Assembly (NCBI RefSeq): GCF_000466385.1
Contig: NZ_KE952854.1
Coordinates: 19,191-58,808, forward strand
Direction: 5' to 3'
Origin: Aneurinibacillus aneurinilyticus ATCC 12856
Lineage (GTDB): Bacteria > Bacillota > Bacilli > Aneurinibacillales > Aneurinibacillaceae
Length of the DNA: 39,618 nucleotides
Below, piece after piece: positions 33,592-39,618 of the stretch. The first letter of the stretch is position 1. Every line of letters begins with the position of its first letter. Below the pieces are notes generated by a model. The model was not told where the DNA came from, did not search any database, and was given only the letters and a program-made list of their open reading frames with translations. The position numbers and the translations under genes were made by a program.

Positions 33592-33628
33592 GGGAACGGC
33601 CATACTTTACCGAAAAGTAGCCGTTCCC
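33592..33628. terminator. Intercistronic hairpin downstream of flavodoxin
   Basis: GGGAACGGC (33592-33600) pairs with GCCGTTCCC (33620-33628), extended by TACTTT/AAAGTA inside. Without a T run on the minus strand it may only partly stop transcription into the next gene, lowering that gene's expression relative to flavodoxin. Confidence 0.55.
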
Positions 33629-33638
33629 TATCCTTACT

Positions 33639-34094
33639 TTATCTCTGCTTCATCCCGATTGTCTGGGCAAAGCTCTCTCCAAAAGATTTGCACAGGGCGA
33701 TATCCGTACCGACAGGCGCAAGTTCGATTTTTAATCCTTCGGTGACTAATGTTCCGCCCCGTTCCTGAACTCTCCGCTCTAATAAATCTACTGCTCCGCA
33801 AAATTCAGCATAAGCCGTATCCCCGGACCCGAATACTGCCAGGCTTTTTCCAGTAAAATCTATGTCCTCCATATCATCATAAAAATCCAGGAATTCGTCC
33901 GGAAGCTCTCCATCCCCCCATGTATACGCGCCAAGTATAATACCGTCATACTCATGCAACTCATCAACTTGCGCATCCATCACTTCTTTTTTTATGACTT
34001 CCACCCCAGACGACCGGAGCCCGTCTTCAATCAGATCGGCCATCGCTTCCGTATTCCCCGACATGCTTGCATAAATAAGTATTACTTTGGCCAT
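33639..34094 (-). CDS. Short-chain flavodoxin
   Basis: A 151-residue FMN electron carrier. The phosphate loop SMSGNTEAMA (about 10-19), the first isoalloxazine-stacking loop YTWGDGELPDEF and the second loop GSGDTAYAEFCGAVD are all present. AAAGGAGGAAG precedes the ATG. Its promoter region carries two Fur boxes, which fits flavodoxin replacing ferredoxin when iron is short. The next gene downstream is the PD-(D/E)XK-like protein and the next operon is nrdAB. It is not an NrdI, which has a different loop sequence. Confidence 0.94.
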   Translation of the reverse strand: MAKVILIYASMSGNTEAMADLIEDGLRSSGVEVIKKEVMDAQVDELHEYDGIILGAYTWGDGELPDEFLDFYDDMEDIDFTGKSLAVFGSGDTAYAEFCGAVDLLERRVQERGGTLVTEGLKIELAPVGTDIALCKSFGESFAQTIGMKQR

Positions 34095-34157
34095 TTGACT
34101 TCCTCCTTTTTGTCACCATGCATAAGCGCTTATTATGTATATGAACAAATTTAATAA

Positions 34158-34207
34158 TGATAATCATTATCATATAAAATGATAAGAGATATTGATAATC
34201 ATTGTCA
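34158..34207 (-). promoter_or_regulatory. Flavodoxin promoter with two Fur boxes
   Basis: TTGACA (34202-34207), an 18-base spacer and TATCAT (34179-34184) form the promoter. TGATAATCATTGTCA (34193-34207) overlaps the -35, and the perfect 7-1-7 palindrome TGATAATCATTATCA (34158-34172) lies just past the -10. Both match the Bacillus Fur consensus, so repression by iron-loaded Fur is expected. Confidence 0.85.
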
Positions 34208-34301
34208 ACTTAATTTTGCATAAAAGCGGAAAAACTTTTCTTTCTTCACCAAATATAGTAAGATAGCAACGATTCATAGGAATGTCTCTTTCAAAAGAAG
34301 A

Positions 34302-34332
34302 CCCCTTACCATTTGAATGGAAGGGGCATTTT
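34302..34332 (+). terminator. Terminator or leader attenuator upstream of a small gene
   Basis: CCCCTTACCATT (34302-34313) pairs with AATGGAAGGGG (34316-34326), with small mismatches, and CATTTTTT follows. No plus-strand gene precedes it, so it may attenuate the transcript of the 60-residue protein that starts 36 bases later. Confidence 0.55.
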
Positions 34333-34367
34333 TTAATGAGTATTTTTATAACTTATGAGGTGAAATC

Positions 34368-34550
34368 ATGCAACTGAAACGAATGCTTTTCATTATTATT
34401 TATTACTTTGGAGCCGGCTACTTATTCGCCCGCATCTTCAAGGCTTTATTTCCTACAGCCTCCACAACCGCATTTAGCCTATCACTTATCGTCTTTATAT
34501 TACTGGTCGGAGTTATCGAGGTAAAATACATATCCAAGCCTTTCAAATAG
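34368..34550 (+). CDS. Small two-helix membrane protein
   Basis: A 60-residue protein with two hydrophobic helices (MLFIIIYYFGAGYLFARIF and TAFSLSLIVFILLVGVIEV). GAGGTGAAATC precedes the ATG. No family was recognised. It lies convergent with nrdB and behind a terminator-like hairpin. Confidence 0.6.
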   Translation: MQLKRMLFIIIYYFGAGYLFARIFKALFPTASTTAFSLSLIVFILLVGVIEVKYISKPFK

Positions 34551-34560
34551 ACTTCATTTA

Positions 34561-35595
34561 TTACAGATCATCAAACCCGTTCGCCGTCGTTACTTTTGCA
34601 TACGAACGGGATTTCCCTTCAAAAAAGTCGGTTTTTGTCTGATTGAGTGCCTCATCTGAAAACGGACGTATCCATGGCATGCAGTTATCCACACCTGTAT
34701 ATGCTTTGGCAAATCCCATCATATGCAAACGCTTGTTAGCGATGAATCTAATATAATCGGCGAACTCTTTTAAATCGATGCCGTCTATTCCCTGCAATAC
34801 ATAATGGGCCCATTCGACTTCCAGCTGCACCGCTTCATCAATCGTATCGTATACATACTGTTTGTTCGCCTCTGTGTTCAACTCTGGAAAATCAGCCAGC
34901 AGCAGCTTGCACACTTCCCCGAAAAAGTAGGCATGCTGTGCCTCATCCCGCTGAATATAGCTAATCATCTGACTTGTACCAAGCATTTTCTGGTTGCGGG
35001 CCAAATTATAGAAAAATGCAAAGCCACTGTAAAAGAAGATTCCTTCAAGAATCATATCAGCTACAATCGCCTCGAAAAAGGTTTGCGGGCTTTTTTCATC
35101 ACGGAAGCGTTGATACACTTTGGAGATGAACAAATTGCGTCGGCGCAGCACGTCATCATGCTTCCAATACTCGAACACTTCCTTTTGTGTTTGGTAATCC
35201 GCAATGCTTGATAGTACATATGAGTATGATTGATTATGAATAACTTCCTGTTGATTAATAATAGCCGCAATAGCGACGAGTGAGGAGTCCGTGAAGTATT
35301 GTCCTACATCCGTAACGAAATTCGTCTGCATACTGTCCAGTACGGCCAGCAGGCCAATGATTTTCTTATATGCTTCCTGCTCGGCTACACTCAACTCCTT
35401 AAACTGCTGCTTGTCTTTATTCATCGGAATCTCGGATGGAATCCAATGATTGGCGATTAACACTTTATATAACTTATACATCTCCGGATGCCGGATATCA
35501 TCCCAATTGAGGATGGACGAGCATTCTCCACCGATAATCTTCGTCGCCCGGTTAGGTGCTTCCGTATTGAATACTTCCTGAACTTTCAGCATCAT
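34561..35595 (-). CDS. nrdB: Class Ia ribonucleotide reductase, beta (R2) subunit
   Basis: A 344-residue ferritin-fold subunit that makes and stores the tyrosyl radical for NrdA. The metal ligands and radical tyrosine are visible: Asp in VLDSMQTN, then EVIHNQSY (Glu, His and the tyrosine in E-x2-H-x3-Y), LEGIFFYSGF, and IQRDEAQHAYF. The C-terminal tail ends TTANGFDDL, the peptide that docks on NrdA. The start at MMLKVQEVF is 26 bases after nrdA. It shares the B12-riboswitch-controlled transcript. Confidence 0.94.
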   Translation of the reverse strand: MMLKVQEVFNTEAPNRATKIIGGECSSILNWDDIRHPEMYKLYKVLIANHWIPSEIPMNKDKQQFKELSVAEQEAYKKIIGLLAVLDSMQTNFVTDVGQYFTDSSLVAIAAIINQQEVIHNQSYSYVLSSIADYQTQKEVFEYWKHDDVLRRRNLFISKVYQRFRDEKSPQTFFEAIVADMILEGIFFYSGFAFFYNLARNQKMLGTSQMISYIQRDEAQHAYFFGEVCKLLLADFPELNTEANKQYVYDTIDEAVQLEVEWAHYVLQGIDGIDLKEFADYIRFIANKRLHMMGFAKAYTGVDNCMPWIRPFSDEALNQTKTDFFEGKSRSYAKVTTANGFDDL

Positions 35596-35621
35596 TCATT
35601 CTCCTTCTCTTCTCGTGTTTG

Positions 35622-37883
35622 TTACATGCACGATTCGCATTCATCCATTTCAACCGCACGACTGCGTACATAATATGTGGTCTTAAGACCATTCTTCCAC
35701 GCGTCAATGTGCAGATGCAGGAAATCACGCGCATGAATATCTGGCCGTACATAAAAATTAAAACTTTGACCTTGATCGATGTGACGCTGACGTGTAGCTG
35801 CTTGTCGGATAGACCACTGCTGATCGATATGAAAAGCCGATTTGTAATACCAGATTGTCTTTGGCGATAAATCCGGCGCTGGATTGGCGATTTTGTATGT
35901 CGTCTTCTCTTCGTATGAGATTAACTCATATACAGGATCAATCGAAGCAGTCGAACCCGCAATAATAGAAGTCGAACCAGTCGGAGCAATGGCGAATAAA
36001 TAGCCATTACGCATCCCATTTTCCGCCACGTCTGCAGCAAGCTGCTTCCATTCCTCTGTATCATATTTCCTTTGCGTAAAGAAGGCACCGCTCTCCCATG
36101 TACTGCCCGCAAACAGAGGATAGGCCCCCTTTTCTTTCGCCAATTCCATCGAAGCCTGGATGGCAAGATAGTTTATCCGCTCATACAAACTGTCATTGTA
36201 TGCCACAGCCTCTTCACTTTCCCACCTGATTCCCTTAAGCGCAAGCAGGTGATGCAGCCCGAATGTTCCCAGACCGACAGCACGGTAGCGCTTATTCGTA
36301 CGCTGTGCCTGCAACACTTCAATTTGGTTAATATCAATAACATTATCCAGCATGCGAATTTGGATAGGGATAAGTCGCTCAAGTACACCATCTGGTACGG
36401 CTCGTCCGAGATTAATGCTAGAAAGGTTACAGACAACAAAATCGCCCGGTGTTTTCCGAATCACAATGTCTCCATCCTCTAGCATTTCTTCCTTTACTGT
36501 CGTCGCTGACATGTTCTGTAATATTTCAGTACACAGGTTGCTGGAATAAATCATGCCCTGATGCTTGTTCGGATTCGCACGGTTCACCGTATCCCGATAA
36601 AACATAAACGGTGTTCCCGTTTCCAGCTGCGAAATCATCATCCGCTTCATGATGTCAATCGCTGGAACGGTAATTCTGCTTAACGATGGGTGGTTGACAC
36701 ACTCTTCGTATTTCGTGCGGAAGCTCCCATGTCCCGGCTCTTCATCATAAAAATCCTCCAGTGAATAACCCATCACTTGTCGAACTTCATGCGGGTCAAA
36801 CAAATGAAACTCTTCCCTGTTCTCGACCGCTTCCATGAAAATATCCGGAATGCAAACACCTGGAAATACGTCGTGCGCCCGTAACCGCTCGTCCCCGTTA
36901 TTCAGCTTCAAATCCAAAAAGGCAAGAATATCTTTATGCCACACATCCAGATATACAGCGACACTGCCTTTTCGTGTGCCGAGCTGATCCACGCTTACCG
37001 CCGTATTATTCAACTGCCGAATCCAGGGGATGACACCGCTCGATTTATTTTCATAGCCACGAATGGAAGAGCCGCGAGCTCGTACTTTTCCCAGATAGGT
37101 CCCGATTCCTCCACCCATTTTAGATAGACGGGCAATGTCTGTGTTGGAATCATATATACCCTGAAGCGAATCATCTACCGTATCAATAAAGCAGCTTGAT
37201 AATTGGCCGCCACGCGCTTTTCCTGCATTGGACAGCGTTGGTGTTGCTACGGTCATGTACTGATTGCTAAGCGCCCAGTACGCTTCTTTTACTAAAGCCA
37301 ACCGCTTCTCCTCTGGCTCATTTATCATGAGCTGCATCGCAATAATCATGAACCGCTCTTGCGGAAGTTCAAACATTCGCCCGGAAAAATCAGTTGCCAG
37401 GTATCTTTCCGTTAATGTTAACAGCCCAATATATGTAAATTTCTTATCCAGTTCAAAATTAATGACCTCGCCCAATTCTTCAAGGTTTTCCTTGCTATAT
37501 GTATCAAGAAGCTCACGCTTATAAATGTCCTGATCCGTCAATTGCTTAACCAGACGATAGAAGGAACCATATGGCCGTTCTGCATATGATTTATAGCCAC
37601 GGTTATGTGCTGCTTCCTTATATAATTTAGTCAAATAAGAACGGGCGGCCACGTATGTCCAATCCGGCTCCTCTTTTGAAATTAGCTCAACTGCCGATGT
37701 ATACAACGCCCGCGTGATATCTTCAGCTTGGATTTCTTCTTTGCTTACTTTCGCTTGTACTCCAGCCATCCATTGCTCCTGACGCAGGTGCGGAAAATCA
37801 TGTAATATCCGGCCCATATAGCGTTCAAGGCGCTCTTCATCAAAGCGCATCCTACGATTCTCTGATTTTATTACAATGCTCAT
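35622..37883 (-). CDS. nrdA: Class Ia ribonucleotide reductase, alpha (R1) subunit
   Basis: A catalytic subunit of about 753 residues that reduces ribonucleoside diphosphates to deoxy forms. An N-terminal ATP-cone (about residues 3-90, from IVIKSENRRMRFDEERLERY) gives allosteric activity control. The redox and thiyl cysteines are in QLSSCFID, SSNLCTEIL and GDFVVCNLSSINLGR, the P-loop-like APTGSTSIIAG is in the C-terminal half, and the tail CESCM carries the shuttle cysteine pair. I use ATG 37883 because AGAGGAGGC lies just upstream; 24 further codons upstream are leader. The long leader contains a cobalamin riboswitch. Confidence 0.95.
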   Translation of the reverse strand: MSIVIKSENRRMRFDEERLERYMGRILHDFPHLRQEQWMAGVQAKVSKEEIQAEDITRALYTSAVELISKEEPDWTYVAARSYLTKLYKEAAHNRGYKSYAERPYGSFYRLVKQLTDQDIYKRELLDTYSKENLEELGEVINFELDKKFTYIGLLTLTERYLATDFSGRMFELPQERFMIIAMQLMINEPEEKRLALVKEAYWALSNQYMTVATPTLSNAGKARGGQLSSCFIDTVDDSLQGIYDSNTDIARLSKMGGGIGTYLGKVRARGSSIRGYENKSSGVIPWIRQLNNTAVSVDQLGTRKGSVAVYLDVWHKDILAFLDLKLNNGDERLRAHDVFPGVCIPDIFMEAVENREEFHLFDPHEVRQVMGYSLEDFYDEEPGHGSFRTKYEECVNHPSLSRITVPAIDIMKRMMISQLETGTPFMFYRDTVNRANPNKHQGMIYSSNLCTEILQNMSATTVKEEMLEDGDIVIRKTPGDFVVCNLSSINLGRAVPDGVLERLIPIQIRMLDNVIDINQIEVLQAQRTNKRYRAVGLGTFGLHHLLALKGIRWESEEAVAYNDSLYERINYLAIQASMELAKEKGAYPLFAGSTWESGAFFTQRKYDTEEWKQLAADVAENGMRNGYLFAIAPTGSTSIIAGSTASIDPVYELISYEEKTTYKIANPAPDLSPKTIWYYKSAFHIDQQWSIRQAATRQRHIDQGQSFNFYVRPDIHARDFLHLHIDAWKNGLKTTYYVRSRAVEMDECESCM

Positions 37884-38073
37884 ATATTTGCCTCCTCTAA
37901 AATTGCTTATGAAAATAAGAAAAACCCCCGGTATTGCTGCTCGTCCCTTCTTCACAGCGAAGCCATATGGAAACTTTGTGTCACTTCAGGCGGACTGACA
38001 AAACTTCTGGGCATCCCAGCTGTGGGAAACAATTATCAATCTTTTTCACCTGTAATGTCATATGCTCCACAGG

Positions 38074-38107
38074 AAAAAAGCACCTTTTCCCATGAGAAAA
38101 AATGCTC
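38074..38107 (-). terminator. Riboswitch expression platform terminator
   Basis: On the minus strand GGAGCATTTTTTCTC folds with GGGAAAAGGTGCT, and TTTTTT follows. It lies about 115 bases after the B12 box and about 190 bases before nrdA, the right place for B12-induced premature termination. Confidence 0.6.
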
Positions 38108-38219
38108 CATCTTCATTCGTATTCAGCCGAAATCGCTGGACAGACGTGCTGCGCTTCCCTATCCAGTTCTTTGCTTGCCGTCTACACTTCCCCATTCCTC
38201 GTGGTTCTATCAGTGCTTT

Positions 38220-38380
38220 TTATGGCAGGTCTCCTGGCTTCGGATCGTTGCATGCATTCCGGCCTTCCCATATTGCTTTTGCAACACAGTGGCATAGTTG
38301 AAGCACGCTCCCCTTTACAGTGGCGGGACCGCGTCGGATTCACACCGACTTCCCTTTTAAGCAATTGACAATATACCTGT
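38220..38380 (-). promoter_or_regulatory. Cobalamin (adenosylcobalamin) riboswitch upstream of nrdAB
   Basis: The minus strand shows every conserved block in order: AAAAGGGAAGTCGGTG, TCCGACGCGGTCCCGCCACTG, TAAAGGGGAGC, TGCCACTG, GGGAAGG and the B12 box GAAGCCAGGAGACCTGCC (box core 38224-38238). It is followed by a terminator hairpin. Binding of cobalamin should lower nrdAB expression, as known for nrdABS of Streptomyces, where a B12-dependent class II enzyme takes over. Confidence 0.93.
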
Positions 38381-38887
38381 CAATCACACCATAAAAACTC
38401 AATATTTAGTTGTTGATTTAAAAGATACCACAACATCTTGATTATAACAAGAGAGAAAAGAACTGGTTCTTTTGAAAATGTTATAAAATAAAACTTCACA
38501 CAATAGGGTATTACTGCCTGTTAAGGCGGGATAAAACTTTCGAGAAGTTACGATTGTGTGACAGAACAAGAACGATGTCGATAAAAGTTGGAAGACCGTG
38601 TTCTACTTTACCATGAAGAAACTCAGTATAAAAGACTTGCGAAATTTATAAAATGATGCTTTAACCCAATAGATTCTGAATGAGCCTCTCCTGTCTACGC
38701 TAGCGCGTTAATCGCAGGACGCAAAAGGGTCGTCGCAGCAAAAAAAGCAATGTAATTACGAGAACGGACCAGAAGCTACCAAGCAAAACCATCATAAGAA
38801 ACGATATTATTAATCATTGAATATAATTTGTAAAACATCAGGAAATAAAATACTATTAATACAAATTAATCAAAAAGGGATGATATT
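38381..38887. other. Gene-free region between nrdAB leader and stalk-domain gene
   Basis: This 500-base gap should contain the nrdAB promoter on the minus strand and that of the stalk-domain gene on the plus strand, but neither is clear. A short palindrome GCCTGTTAAGGC lies at about 38517-38528. A minus-strand 31-codon hydrophobic stretch near 38700-38800 lacks a ribosome binding site. I see no RNA gene or mobile element. Confidence 0.4.
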
Positions 38888-39568
38888 ATGCAAAATAACT
38901 GGAAGGTATTACTTGGCACTACAGTATGTTCTATTGTTTTCATGGGCTCTGCTTTAGCCACATCCAATTTACAATTATTTATTAACGATCAAGAGTTTTC
39001 ACCGGATTATATGAAACTAAAAATCGAAAATGGTACCGCAATGGTTTCTTTACGAAGTATTGTAGAAGAGTTAAACGGCAATGTTACATACAATAAAACT
39101 ACAAATGGTATAAATATTACGTTACCGGATGCAACTAATTTAGCCAAACAAGTAAAATTCTTAGAAGACGCCTTATTTCCAACAACAGCTGAATATGCTT
39201 TGCAAACATGGATTCAAGGAATACAAAATCGAAACGGTGCATTGCAGTATGCTGTTTTTTCTCCTGAACTCCGTGCAAAAACAAAGAAAAATTTTGATAA
39301 TAACTCTTGGGTAACAGGCGGTTCAAGCCCTCATATGGGAAAAGTAGAAAATATTCAAACTAAAAACCTAAATAACGATAGAGTACAGTTTACCTTTGAT
39401 TATCCACTTATTGCACAAGGAGAGACAATTGGTATAGGAAAAGCAGTCGTTATTATACAAAAATTAAAATCTGAAGATGGAAATCGTGAAGATGGGTGGT
39501 TTATTACAAATATTAAACTAAAAAACTTAGAAGATACGGGGATTATGATTGGAGCTGAAAAATTGTAA
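38888..39568 (+). CDS. Secreted stalk-domain (copper amine oxidase N-type) protein
   Basis: A 226-residue protein with a signal peptide (WKVLLGTTVCSIVFMGSALA, cleavage likely after SALA). A single stalk-type beta module follows, with the signature MVSLRSIVEELNGNVTYNKT (about residues 57-76). The C-terminal 130 residues have an NTF2/DUF-like alpha-beta pattern (TWIQGIQNRNGALQYAVFSP, then GRED-type acidic turns). AAAAAGGGATG precedes the ATG. Such proteins sit at the cell wall and their exact role is unknown. Confidence 0.82.
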   Translation: MQNNWKVLLGTTVCSIVFMGSALATSNLQLFINDQEFSPDYMKLKIENGTAMVSLRSIVEELNGNVTYNKTTNGINITLPDATNLAKQVKFLEDALFPTTAEYALQTWIQGIQNRNGALQYAVFSPELRAKTKKNFDNNSWVTGGSSPHMGKVENIQTKNLNNDRVQFTFDYPLIAQGETIGIGKAVVIIQKLKSEDGNREDGWFITNIKLKNLEDTGIMIGAEKL

Positions 39569-39573
39569 ATTTG

Positions 39574-39602
39574 CACATCACGCCTGTTGATTATCCAGTA
39601 TA
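39574..39602. repeat. Dispersed repeat, copy 2 (core CCTGTTGATTATCCA)
   Basis: CACATCACGCCTGTTGATTA continuing TCCAGTATA lies just after the stalk-domain stop codon. It repeats the sequence at 8765-8790 with a few changes. The flanks beyond the shared 25 bases differ. Confidence 0.4.
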
Positions 39603-39618
39603 ATCCAGAGTAGATCGC

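Noticed and set aside
34804-35211. Plus-strand frame of 135 codons
   Set aside because: It is antisense to nrdB and lacks any independent coding signal.
8765-39602. CRISPR array or long direct-repeat cluster
   Set aside because: Only two-copy repeats were found (8765/39574, and 9079-9115). Nothing has regular repeat-spacer spacing, and no cas genes are present; the Cas4-like protein at 32791 is part of a flavodoxin operon.

Overview
The window reads as chromosomal DNA of a low-to-mid GC, Gram-positive, spore-former-type bacterium of the Bacillales. The gene set (ECF sigma factor with a DUF4179 partner, BrnQ, split iron-sulfur serine dehydratase, MetQ lipoprotein with an S-box remnant, UvrX-type polymerase fragment with a LexA box, Fur boxes, a cobalamin riboswitch) and the strong AGGAGG-type ribosome binding sites fit Aneurinibacillus or a close relative in the Paenibacillaceae. 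That placement is inference from gene style, not a database match.

Layout. 1-10250 is accessory and partly decayed: the start of a possible transposase, a broken CPCC-domain gene, an AT-rich acyltransferase, a membrane polysaccharide deacetylase, an ECF sigma/anti-sigma pair, a MarR-controlled group holding a gutted lipase and an intact serine hydrolase, a DUF4259 gene, and a repeat-rich, SOS-like intergenic region. 10258-15019 holds a large WG-repeat protein and a divergent MFS exporter/LysR pair. 15027-22602 is a five-cistron minus-strand operon (FluG-type amidohydrolase, APC permease, M20D amidohydrolase, glutamine-synthetase-like ligase, and a gutted M20 peptidase) behind a clear -24/-12 promoter. 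It is divergent from a RocR-like sigma-54 activator, and a 19-bp perfect inverted repeat lies between them. 22994-25119 is an ACT-protein/sdaAB/sdaAA operon with three copies of an ACACGAAC operator-like motif, one inside the promoter spacer. 25247-34550 has BrnQ, a UvrX fragment, a 5'-truncated secreted M28 peptidase, MetQ behind a shortened SAM-I riboswitch, several small proteins, and a Fur-controlled flavodoxin followed by a degenerate PD-(D/E)XK protein. 34561-38380 is the class Ia ribonucleotide reductase operon nrdA-nrdB behind a cobalamin riboswitch. The right end has a secreted stalk-domain protein.

Two themes stand out. First, regulation can be read directly in many places: sigma-54, Fur, LexA, MarR-like, S-box and B12 elements. 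Second, the window is littered with genes that keep recognisable ends but have lost the middle or the front (CPCC protein, PAF-acetylhydrolase-like lipase, M20 peptidase, M28 peptidase, UvrX, probably metNP). This suggests ongoing deletion-driven decay. The best candidate for a little-described system is the sigma-54-controlled FluG-type amidohydrolase/ligase operon, which probably takes up and breaks down a gamma-glutamyl or N-acyl nitrogen compound. No CRISPR array, rRNA or tRNA was recognised.
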